Assembly (NCBI GenBank): GCA_050117725.1 | Contig: JASFME010000113.1 | Coordinates: 1 to 7,522, forward strand | Origin: JASFJH01 sp050117725 | Lineage (GTDB): Bacteria; Pseudomonadota; Gammaproteobacteria; AKS1 | Direction of reading: 5' to 3' | DNA length: 7,522 nt | Shown here: positions 1-4,719 of the stretch, piece after piece | How the letters are laid out: the number at the start of each line of letters is the position of its first letter | Numbering within the stretch: the stretch's first letter is position 1 | Notes under the pieces: model-generated | What the model was told of the DNA's origin: nothing | The model's input: only the letters and a program-made list of their open reading frames with translations | Database searches by the model: none | Made by a program: the position numbers and the translations under genes

Positions 1-813
1 TTCCTGCAGTCGAATGAATGGGCCGGCCACCTTGCCGCGATGGCTTCGGAAGAAATGGAAGAGGTCTACCCGATCCCGTCGCAGTACCCGAAGGGCAAGT
101 ACCTGCTTGTGTTCGATCCGCTCGATGGTTCGTCCAACATTGATGTGAACGTTTCGGTTGGCACGATCTTCTCTATCCTGCGTTGCCCGGAAGGTGTGGA
201 AAATCCGACCGCCGAGGACTTCCTGCAGCCGGGCACCGAGCAGGTCTGTGCCGGTTACGCGCTGTACGGGCCATCGAGTATGATGGTCCTGACCACGGGC
301 AACGGCGTGAATGGTTTCACCCTCGATCAGAACATTGGTGAGTTCGTGTTGACCCACCACAACATGACTATCCCGGCCACGACCAGCGAGTTTGCCGTGA
401 ACGCCTCGAACATGCGTTTCTGGGAAGCGCCGGTGAAGCGATACGTCGATGAATGTCTGGAAGGCAGCGAAGGCGAGCGGGATCGCGACTTCAACATGCG
501 CTGGATTGCCTCGATGGTAGCCGAGGTGCACCGCATCCTGACCCGCGGTGGCGTGTTCATGTACCCGCTGGATGAAAAGATGAAGGCCAGGGGACTGGGC
601 GGCAAGCTGCGCCTTATGTACGAGGCCAACCCGATGTCGATGATCGTCGAGCAGGCCGGTGGTTTGAGCTCCACGGGCCGTGAGCGCATCATGGAGATCA
701 AGCCGGACGGCCTGCACCAGCGCGTGCCGGTGATACTCGGCTCGAAAGAAGAAGTCGAGCGCATTATCGATTACCACACCCGGGATGACACGCCGAACTC
801 GGCCGCAGCCTGA
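1..813 (+). CDS. fbp: Fructose-1,6-bisphosphatase class 1, 5' end missing
   Basis: The frame is open from base 1, so the gene enters from outside the window. The visible 270 residues are the C-terminal four fifths of a protein that is about 330 residues in E. coli. It hydrolyses fructose-1,6-bisphosphate to fructose-6-phosphate in gluconeogenesis (or the Calvin cycle in autotrophs), in the cytosol. Visible residues 38-50 read FDPLDGSSNIDVN, the metal- and phosphate-binding signature of the family. Residues about 200-219 contain the substrate-binding/active-site block (KLRLMYEANPMSMIVEQAGG). The upstream Glu-rich EEMEE segment is where the family has metal ligands. The C-terminus (DDTPNSAAA) is a short non-conserved tail. 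A strong hairpin terminator begins 19 bases after the stop. Identity is secure; the host pathway (Calvin cycle or gluconeogenesis) cannot be decided here. Confidence 0.96.
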   Translation, partial: FLQSNEWAGHLAAMASEEMEEVYPIPSQYPKGKYLLVFDPLDGSSNIDVNVSVGTIFSILRCPEGVENPTAEDFLQPGTEQVCAGYALYGPSSMMVLTTGNGVNGFTLDQNIGEFVLTHHNMTIPATTSEFAVNASNMRFWEAPVKRYVDECLEGSEGERDRDFNMRWIASMVAEVHRILTRGGVFMYPLDEKMKARGLGGKLRLMYEANPMSMIVEQAGGLSSTGRERIMEIKPDGLHQRVPVILGSKEEVERIIDYHTRDDTPNSAAA

Positions 814-831
814 ACAGTCAGGTAGTGATGG

Positions 832-866
832 AAAAAGCCCGGTACAATTTGGTACCGGGCTTTTTT
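832..866. terminator. Bidirectional intrinsic terminator between fbp and the GNAT gene
   Basis: A perfect 14-bp inverted repeat (arms 832-845 and 852-865, core AGCCCGGTAC) closes a 6-base loop. It is preceded by five A and followed by six T, so it works as a Rho-independent terminator on both strands. It lies between the stop codons of two convergent genes (fbp ending 813, GNAT ending 918), as expected for a shared terminator. Confidence 0.93.
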
Positions 867-869
867 GTA

Positions 870-915
870 GCCGCGATAGCAGCGCAGACTGGTAGCGCAA
901 TCGGCCTGTAACCAT
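870..915 (+). pseudogene. Possible tRNA 5'-half relic (tRNA-Asn-like)
   Basis: This stretch reads like the 5' half of a tRNA: an acceptor-like CCGCGA then TAGC, a D-arm-like segment with GCGC stems around AGACTGGTA (883-899), then AATCGGCCTGTAACC, which resembles the anticodon arm of proteobacterial tRNA-Asn. No T-arm, no CCA and no pairing 3' acceptor strand follow; the next bases are the tail of the GNAT gene. The resemblance is from memory of tRNA consensus sequences. It could be a broken tRNA or an old attachment-site scar, or chance. Confidence 0.35.
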
Positions 916-917
916 GT

Positions 918-1391
918 TCAGTCACTGAGCTTTTTCCAGAAGCGGTTGGCATAGTCACGCTGCTCATCGCTGACCGGCAGGCGTTGCATGCCCATGTTCA
1001 GATAAAAACCTTCGGCATCCTGTTGCGCCTTCACCAGCAGACCGTGCTTTTGTCTGTTTTTAACGGCCTGTTCGGCAGCAGCAAACAGGCGTTGTCCCGT
1101 ACCCTGTCGCCATTGCCCGGGCAGGACATAAATCCCGTGTAACAACAGGCCGCTCAGGCCTTCGGGCAGATCGGCGGCACTGGCATCTTCCCATGCGGCG
1201 ACGCCGACCATATTGTCATTATCTTCCGCCACCACGATCTCGAGGTGTTGCAGATCCATCTCGTCATAACGGTAAGTGGGCAGGGCAAGGCGTTTGACCC
1301 GCTCGGGTAAATTCCAGGTCATGATCGCCGCTTCGATGATGCGGTTTATCCTGGCCAGGTCATGTTGTGTCGCAGATCGCAAACAGATCAT
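918..1391 (-). CDS. GNAT-family N-acetyltransferase
   Basis: A 157-residue protein of typical single-domain GNAT length that should transfer an acetyl group from acetyl-CoA to an unknown amine substrate in the cytosol. It begins with the usual beta1-alpha1 pattern (ICLRSATQHDLARINRIIEAA). Residues about 84-100 (GLLLHGIYVLPGQWRQGTG) form the beta4 strand and acetyl-CoA pyrophosphate loop. The Q/R-x-x-G-x-G loop is present as WRQGTG, with Trp at the usual Q/R position. The C-terminal GFYLNMGMQRL is the classic alpha4-beta6 'FYxxxGF' region. The ATG at 1391 has AGGAAG seven bases upstream. It overlaps the stop of the gor relic (ATGA at 1388-1391) and is the first intact gene downstream of the decayed OxyR unit. 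A terminator (1600-1628) lies between it and the relic OxyR promoter, so its own expression signal is unclear. Fold is confident; substrate unknown. Confidence 0.9.
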   Translation of the reverse strand: MICLRSATQHDLARINRIIEAAIMTWNLPERVKRLALPTYRYDEMDLQHLEIVVAEDNDNMVGVAAWEDASAADLPEGLSGLLLHGIYVLPGQWRQGTGQRLFAAAEQAVKNRQKHGLLVKAQQDAEGFYLNMGMQRLPVSDEQRDYANRFWKKLSD

Positions 1392-1570
1392 GTTATTGCT
1401 TCCTGATGGTTGGCAGACAACGGAGTCATGGCTTCCCGGCTATTGCCGGCACGCCTGCCTCCATTTATTCCCGGTATCAATATTCCAGGCCTGCCAGACG
1501 AATCCATCAGCCTTTCGCTTCCCGCTCCGGTAGCATCGATGGTCATTGAATCGTAGTGTCGACCGTTCAT
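1388..1570 (-). pseudogene. Decayed N-terminus of a second glutathione reductase
   Basis: A 60-codon frame starts at 1570 and reads MNGRHYDSMTID, against MHKQHYDLIAIG at the start of intact gor. In both copies the start codon lies exactly 29 bases after the terminator T-run. The first 36 bases match at 22 positions. After that only scattered similarity remains: the FAD-binding GGGSGG has become ATGAGS and the CVNNGC redox motif is absent, so it cannot be a reductase. The GAGGAG ribosome site of gor has become GAATGG, so translation from 1570 is unlikely. The stop overlaps the GNAT start as ATGA. The identification rests mainly on position and the HYD motif; the rest is inference. Confidence 0.6.
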
Positions 1571-1599
1571 GTTTAAACCATTCAGGTAAAAGTCCGCTT

Positions 1600-1628
1600 A
1601 AAAAAACGGCGGCTCATTCATATGAGCC
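1600..1628 (-). terminator. Intrinsic terminator of the ghost unit
   Basis: On the minus strand, GGCTCAT (1628-1622) pairs with ATGAGCC (1617-1611) around a 4-base loop, followed by GCCG and seven T (1606-1600). It is the positional counterpart of the terminator at 3455-3486. It should end transcription from the promoter at 1853-1881, giving a transcript of about 250 nt. Confidence 0.8.
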
Positions 1629-1635
1629 ACCAAAT

Positions 1636-1676
1636 GCTCGCTTCCTGTTGGAGGAGAGGGGGGAGGAGAAGCGAGC
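1636..1676 (-). repeat. Conserved hairpin with C/U-rich loop, ghost copy
   Basis: Arms GCTCGCTTC (1636-1644) and GAAGCGAGC (1668-1676) pair perfectly over 9 bp around a 23-base loop. The loop is purine-rich on the + strand and therefore C/U-rich in the minus-strand RNA, with two UCCUCC runs. The counterpart at 3493-3533 has arms GCTCTCTTC and GAAGAGAGC. The single difference in each arm is compensatory, so pairing is preserved. Confidence 0.75.
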
Positions 1677-1696
1677 CGGGGAAGCCCATCCCGTTT

Positions 1697-1804
1697 TCAT
1701 GCGGTCACTGGTTTGTCCAGACAGGTAGCCAATGCATCCGAACCGCCGATACGTTCACAGCTGACGAATACCTGCATTGCCGGGAAACCCATTGTCCTGG
1801 TCAT
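1697..1804 (-). pseudogene. In-frame DUF2061-glutaredoxin deletion fusion (35 codons)
   Basis: The frame starts MTRTMGFPAM, matching MTKTMSFAAV of the DUF2061 protein, and continues QVFVSCERIGGSDALA, matching QVFVNGERIGGSEALA of the glutaredoxin C-terminus. The junction falls in a shared TGC (1773-1775). In intact-copy coordinates the loss is 3653-4529, 877 bases, which happens to bring the two different reading frames together. The ribosome site AGAGGA seven bases before the ATG is identical in both copies. The product lacks both DUF2061 membrane segments, the peroxiredoxin domain and the CEYC active site, so no ancestral activity can remain. An upstream ATG at 1825 or 1810 in the same frame is also possible. 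It could be translated, but a function is speculative. Confidence 0.85.
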
Positions 1805-1852
1805 TGCCATGTCCTCTTCTTTCATCCGGGTTGGATACTGGCTACGCGAGGC

Positions 1853-1881
1853 ATTATGAGGGCAGGCAAATAATAGATAAA
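1853..1881 (-). promoter_or_regulatory. Promoter of the ghost unit (P')
   Basis: Minus-strand -10 CATAAT (1858-1853) and weak -35 TTTATC (1881-1876) are separated by 17 bp. Both hexamers and the spacing are identical to the promoter of the intact unit at 4606-4634. The poor -35 directly abutting an OxyR operator is typical of activator-dependent promoters. Predicted transcription start is near 1846. Confidence 0.68.
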
Positions 1882-1918
1882 ATCGTTTATAACTATTTGA
1901 AGTATAGTTATAACCAAT
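1882..1918 (-). promoter_or_regulatory. OxyR operator, ghost copy
   Basis: On the + strand this reads ATCG-N7-CTAT-N7-ATAG-N7-CAAT, the OxyR four-tetranucleotide pattern with exact 7-base gaps and 14 of 16 consensus positions. All 16 tetranucleotide bases equal those of the intact operator at 4635-4671. The spacers differ at several positions, for example TTGAAGT versus TCAAACG. Selective conservation of contact bases suggests OxyR still binds here. Confidence 0.8.
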
Positions 1919-1954
1919 TTTACGGCCGTGCCTGTACCGGCGTGGGCCAGCAAC

Positions 1955-1990
1955 GCGCTGCGAGGCATGTGCCATGCGCAGCGGCTGCCG
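1955..1990 (-). pseudogene. oxyR C-terminal fragment
   Basis: Bases 1955-1988 match 4882-4915 inside oxyR at 31 of 34 positions. In the same frame they encode QPLRMAHASQR, against QPLSMAHASRR in the intact protein. Compared with oxyR, about 165 bases between this piece and the operator have been lost, and nothing upstream of it survives before the gor 3' end. It marks the upstream edge of the ghost unit. Confidence 0.82.
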
Positions 1991-2009
1991 GCTACCCCGG
2001 TTTTCCTTG

Positions 2010-3425
2010 TCAGCAGGCCTGTTTGTACTCGTTGCCGGCGTCGACATCGTCGGCCGCACACACCGGGGCATCCGGTGTTTTCATGGTCACGAGTTCCTCG
2101 GCGCTGGTCGGGTGGATCGCCACCGTGGCGTCGAAGTCTGACTTGGTCGCCCCCATTTTCACGGCGACGGCAAAGCCCTGCAGCATTTCATCGACGCCGT
2201 CACCGACCAGGTGCATGCCGACGATCTTCTCCTCACGGCCGACGCACACCAGTTTCATCGCCGTGCGCACCCCGTGCTCGCTCAACGCGTACCGCATCGG
2301 CGTGAATGACGTACTGTAGATCGTGACCTGACCGGGGTAGGCCGCACGCGCCTCGTCCTCGGTCATGCCGACCGTGCCGATCGGCGGGTGCGAGAACACG
2401 ACACTCGGGATGTCGTCGTAGTCCTGCTGCTTGCCCGGCTGCGCACCAAACAGGCGGTACGCCAGTTTGCGGCCCGCGGCGATCGCCACCGGCGTCAACG
2501 CCGGGCGACCGGTGATGTCACCAATTGCGTAAATCCCGGCGACATTGGTCTGTTCCTCCGCATCGACCGGGATCATGCCGTTGCGCAACACCTCGATGCC
2601 GGCGCGGTCCAGTGCCAGTGCCGTCGTGTTCGGTCGCCGCCCGACGGCCCAGATTGCCGTGTCGAAACCGCTGATTGCCTGCTGGCCGTTACCGCTGACC
2701 AGGATGTCACCGGCACTTTCACTCAGTGCCGTGACCTGGAAACCGGTCTGCACACGGATGCCCTGTTGTTGCATCTCGTCATGCAGGGTGGCGCTGATCA
2801 TCGGGTCGAAGCGTTCCAGGATGCGATCTTCCAGGGCAATTACCGTGACCTCGCTGCCCAGCGCGCGCAACACGCCGGCCAGTTCCACGGCGATGTAACC
2901 ACCACCGATCACGGCGACCTTGCGCGGCTGTTCTGCCAGGGCGAAAAAACCGTCCGAGGTCATGCCCAGTTCGGCACCCGGCAGCGGCGGTACGATCGGC
3001 TCGCCACCCGTGGCGATGACGATGTGGTCGGCACTGTAGTGCTGCTCGCCGACCGCGACGGTGTGTGCATCGACGAAGCGGGCATGTCCCGTGATGCGGT
3101 CGATGCCGCTGTCGGTGACATAGCCATCCCAGTAGTGATTGATGTTGGCGATATATTGATCGCGCGCCGCGATCAGTCGCGACCAGTCGGTCTGGCCGCG
3201 CGTTGCGGGAATACCAAAGCCGTTCGCATCATCCACGGCATGTGCAATGTTGGCGGCATACCACATGACTTTTTTCGGCACGCAGCCGTTGTTGACGCAG
3301 GTACCACCGAGGCGGCCGGCTTCGATAATGGCAACTTGCTTGCCCAGCTTCGCCGCCGTTTCCGCCACGGCCAGGCCGCCGCTGCCGCCGCCGATGGCAA
3401 TCAGATCATAATGTTGCTTGTGCAT
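2010..3425 (-). CDS. gor: Glutathione reductase (possibly NADH-preferring)
   Basis: A 471-residue flavoprotein that reduces glutathione disulfide with a nicotinamide cofactor, in the cytosol. The N-terminal FAD motif is AIGGGSGG (residues about 10-17). The redox-active disulfide motif is GTCVNNGCVPKK (about 41-52; E. coli has CVNVGC). The second nucleotide-binding motif is GGGYIAVELAG, and VVFSHPPIGTVG and the catalytic HPTSAEE lie near the C-terminus. Alignment from memory with E. coli Gor is gap-free through the NAD(P) domain, but the NADPH-selecting Arg198 and Arg204 are Leu and Glu here, and Lys199-His200 are Glu-Asp. A 23-residue tail beyond the usual end contains two cysteines, the last being the final residue. 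The ATG at 3425 has GAGGAG seven bases upstream. It follows the Prx-Grx gene by 148 bp, behind a terminator. Reductase family is certain; cofactor choice is inferred. Confidence 0.95.
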   Translation of the reverse strand: MHKQHYDLIAIGGGSGGLAVAETAAKLGKQVAIIEAGRLGGTCVNNGCVPKKVMWYAANIAHAVDDANGFGIPATRGQTDWSRLIAARDQYIANINHYWDGYVTDSGIDRITGHARFVDAHTVAVGEQHYSADHIVIATGGEPIVPPLPGAELGMTSDGFFALAEQPRKVAVIGGGYIAVELAGVLRALGSEVTVIALEDRILERFDPMISATLHDEMQQQGIRVQTGFQVTALSESAGDILVSGNGQQAISGFDTAIWAVGRRPNTTALALDRAGIEVLRNGMIPVDAEEQTNVAGIYAIGDITGRPALTPVAIAAGRKLAYRLFGAQPGKQQDYDDIPSVVFSHPPIGTVGMTEDEARAAYPGQVTIYSTSFTPMRYALSEHGVRTAMKLVCVGREEKIVGMHLVGDGVDEMLQGFAVAVKMGATKSDFDATVAIHPTSAEELVTMKTPDAPVCAADDVDAGNEYKQAC

Positions 3426-3454
3426 GGACTTGCTCCTCGGTGTTCAACCCGGTT

Positions 3455-3486
3455 AAAAAGGATGGCTCACTCAGCTGAGTGAGCCA
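3455..3486 (-). terminator. Terminator/attenuator between prx-grx and gor
   Basis: A perfect 24-base palindrome (3463-3486; arm GGCTCACTCAG) is followed on the minus strand by ATCC and five T (3459-3455). It should end or reduce transcription from the Prx-Grx gene before gor, giving higher peroxidase than reductase expression. A matching hairpin and T-run stands in the ghost copy at 1600-1628. Confidence 0.82.
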
Positions 3487-3492
3487 CCGAAA

Positions 3493-3533
3493 TGCTCTCT
3501 TCTAAAGGGGGAAGAGGGGAGGCGAAGAGAGCA
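3493..3533 (-). repeat. Hairpin with C/U-rich loop downstream of prx-grx
   Basis: TGCTCTCTTC (3493-3502) and GAAGAGAGCA (3524-3533) pair over 10 bp around a 21-base loop. In the minus-strand RNA the loop contains CCUCCCC. It sits directly before the terminator hairpin and has a paralogous counterpart at 1636-1676 with one compensated base pair. It could stabilise the 3' end of the mRNA or be the body of a 3'-UTR-derived RNA. Confidence 0.72.
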
Positions 3534-3573
3534 GGAGATTACCCGTCCCGTTCTTGTCGCTACCCGTTATTGC

Positions 3574-4317
3574 TCAGGCGGCCTGCGATTTTGCCAGCCA
3601 CTCGGCCAGGGCTTCCGAGCCACCAATGCGTTCACCGTTGACGAACACCTGCGGCACGGTCGATTCACCTGACACGGCGCGGATGGTCACCTCGTGGAAG
3701 TCGCGGTTCAGCACGAGCTCCTCGAAGTCGATACCGGCGTCACGCAGCATGCCCTTGGCGCGTACACAGTATTCACAACCTTCACGGCTGAACACGGTGA
3801 CGTCGAGCGGCCTGGCCGCCTCCGGTGCAATGTAGTCGAGCATGGTATCGGCATCTGATACCTCGAACGGGTCGCCCGGCATATCAGGCTCGATGAACTG
3901 CTTTTCGATGACCCCGTCCTTGACCAGCATCGAGTAGCGCCAGGAGCGGTCACCGAAACCGAGGTCATTCTTCGGTACGAGCATGCCCATGCCACGGCTG
4001 AAGTCGCCGTTACCGTCCGGGATGAAAGTGACGTTTTCGGCATGCTGTTCCTTCTGCCATTCGTTCATGACGAAGGCATCGTTCACCGAGATACAGACCA
4101 CCTCGTCGACACCGTGCTGCCTGAACAGCGGCGTCAGCTGGTTGTAACGCGGCACGTGTGTTGACGAGCAGGTCGGGGTAAATGCCCCCGGCAGTGAAAA
4201 CACGATGACGGTCTTGCCCTTGAAGATTTCATCCGTCGTGACATCGATCCACTCATGGTTACGGCGGGTACGAAAAGTCACCTGGGGTACATTCTGGCCT
4301 TCACGATTCTCAAACAT
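3574..4317 (-). CDS. Hybrid peroxiredoxin-glutaredoxin (glutathione-dependent peroxidase)
   Basis: A 247-residue two-domain protein, close to the roughly 240 residues of the Haemophilus influenzae hyPrx5 family. Residues 1 to about 165 are a Prx5-type peroxiredoxin with peroxidatic Cys50 in PGAFTPTCSSTHVPRY. Residues about 172-247 are a glutaredoxin with active site CEYC at 181-184, the cis-proline segment TVPQVF and the glutathione-binding GGSEAL. The Prx domain reduces hydrogen peroxide or alkyl hydroperoxides, and the fused Grx domain resolves it with glutathione. The downstream gor would recycle the GSSG. Start: the ATG at 4317 has AAGGAG six bases upstream and gives the family N-terminus; longer in-frame upstream codons overlap the DUF2061 gene and lack support. 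It lies 31 bp after DUF2061 and shares its OxyR-controlled promoter. The last codons are duplicated in the ghost copy at 1697-1775. Confidence 0.96.
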   Translation of the reverse strand: MFENREGQNVPQVTFRTRRNHEWIDVTTDEIFKGKTVIVFSLPGAFTPTCSSTHVPRYNQLTPLFRQHGVDEVVCISVNDAFVMNEWQKEQHAENVTFIPDGNGDFSRGMGMLVPKNDLGFGDRSWRYSMLVKDGVIEKQFIEPDMPGDPFEVSDADTMLDYIAPEAARPLDVTVFSREGCEYCVRAKGMLRDAGIDFEELVLNRDFHEVTIRAVSGESTVPQVFVNGERIGGSEALAEWLAKSQAA

Positions 4318-4348
4318 GGTTATCTCCTTGCAGTTGGTCAGATAGAAA

Positions 4349-4558
4349 TTACACTTGTTGTACAAATTGCTGCGACGCTGTGGGTCTGGCCTTTTGCACG
4401 CGTTTCCACAGCTGTTCATGAAAGTGGTAGGCGACGGTGTTGATGGCCGGTTCGACCAGCGCAATGGCACCGCCGACCAGCACGCTACCGCTCATCAGGT
4501 AGCCCACGGTGAATGCCACCGTGAAATGCACTGCCGCGAAACTCATTGTCTTGGTCAT
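4349..4558 (-). CDS. DUF2061 small membrane protein
   Basis: A 69-residue protein with the hallmarks of DUF2061: a short KTMSFAAVHF start, a hydrophobic segment (residues about 7-24), a second one (about 26-43, VLVGGAIALVEPAINTVAYH), then HEQLWKRVQ, which matches the family's 'HE-x-x-W' end. A polar 18-residue tail follows. It probably sits in the inner membrane as a two-helix hairpin; the family has no established biochemical role. The ATG at 4558 is chosen because AGAGGA lies seven bases upstream, a spacing retained in the ghost copy; an in-frame ATG at 4579 would place that site inside the gene. It is the first gene behind the OxyR-dependent promoter and 31 bp before the peroxidase gene, so a role in peroxide defence is likely but unproven. 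Confidence 0.85.
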   Translation of the reverse strand: MTKTMSFAAVHFTVAFTVGYLMSGSVLVGGAIALVEPAINTVAYHFHEQLWKRVQKARPTASQQFVQQV

Positions 4559-4605
4559 CGCCTTATCCTCTCGTCTCATCCAGTTGAATACCGGCTACGG
4601 AAAGG

Positions 4606-4634
4606 ATTATGGGGTCAGGCAAGAAATAGATAAA
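4606..4634 (-). promoter_or_regulatory. Promoter of DUF2061-prx/grx
   Basis: Minus-strand -10 CATAAT (4611-4606) and a weak -35 TTTATC (4634-4629) are spaced by 17 bp. The -35 abuts the OxyR operator, which suits OxyR-activated transcription. The start is predicted near 4599, about 40 bases before the DUF2061 start codon. The same hexamers and spacing recur at 1853-1881. Confidence 0.72.
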
Positions 4635-4671
4635 ATCGTTTGTAACTATTCAAACGATAGGTTTGACCAAT
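4635..4671 (-). promoter_or_regulatory. OxyR operator upstream of DUF2061-prx/grx
   Basis: On the + strand the sequence is ATCG-N7-CTAT-N7-ATAG-N7-CAAT. This matches the known OxyR consensus of four ATAG/CTAT elements spaced by seven bases at 14 of 16 positions. The secondary T and A positions within the first and third gaps are also present. It sits directly upstream of the -35, the usual activating position. Confidence 0.85.
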
Positions 4672-4719
4672 CATATAACTGGTCCGGCCCGCGACGAGTG
4701 CTGGCGGACGAAGGAGAGG

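Larger units (their letters stand above)
1600..1846 (-). ncRNA. Candidate OxyR-controlled small transcript
   Basis: A promoter with OxyR operator (1853-1918) lies about 250 bases before an intrinsic terminator (1600-1628), defining a small transcription unit with predicted start near 1846. It contains a 35-codon fusion frame with a conserved ribosome site. It also has a 9-bp hairpin (1636-1676) whose loop, in RNA sense, carries UCCUCC twice, complementary to Shine-Dalgarno sequences. The regulatory parts and RNA folds are better kept than the coding parts. Whether it acts as an sRNA, as an mRNA for a mini-protein, or is just a relic is not shown by sequence. Confidence 0.45.
1388..1990 (-). 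repeat. Ghost copy of the oxyR-DUF2061-prx/grx-gor unit
   Basis: Five separate segments here match, in the same order and orientation, segments of the intact unit at about 3300-4917. They are 1955-1988 versus 4882-4915 (oxyR 3' part, 31 of 34 bases), 1853-1918 versus 4606-4671 (promoter and operator; 24 of 25 over 1872-1896), 1776-1825 versus 4530-4580 (ribosome site and first DUF2061 codons), 1697-1775 versus 3574-3652 (last Grx codons), and 1600-1676 versus 3455-3532 (two hairpins). A weaker match follows between 1388-1570 and the start of gor. About 3.3 kb has shrunk to about 0.6 kb through internal deletions. The intact gor lies between the two copies, so the arrangement fits an ancestral tandem duplication with decay of the downstream copy. 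Confidence 0.88.

Noticed and set aside
1600..1990. The repeats as insertion sequence, MITE or CRISPR
   Set aside because: The matched segments are pieces of known genes and their regulatory sites in operon order. There are no terminal inverted repeats, target duplications, transposase, or regular repeat-spacer units.
1697..2071. A 124-residue protein reading through the ghost region
   Set aside because: The frame runs through the OxyR operator, the promoter and parts of gor and an oxyR fragment. Only the last 35-43 codons lie downstream of the predicted transcription start.
1777..2319. A 180-codon + strand frame over the ghost region and gor 3' end
   Set aside because: Antisense to gor for half its length and across regulatory DNA; no family resemblance.
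2388..3482. A 364-codon open frame on the + strand opposite gor
   Set aside because: It lies wholly antisense to a secure glutathione reductase gene. Its protein is Arg/Asp-rich low-information sequence typical of the shadow frame of GC-rich DNA.
3574..4470. A longer 298-residue start for the Prx-Grx protein
   Set aside because: The extra N-terminal codons overlap the DUF2061 gene in another frame, while the ATG at 4317 has a good AAGGAG site and the family N-terminus.
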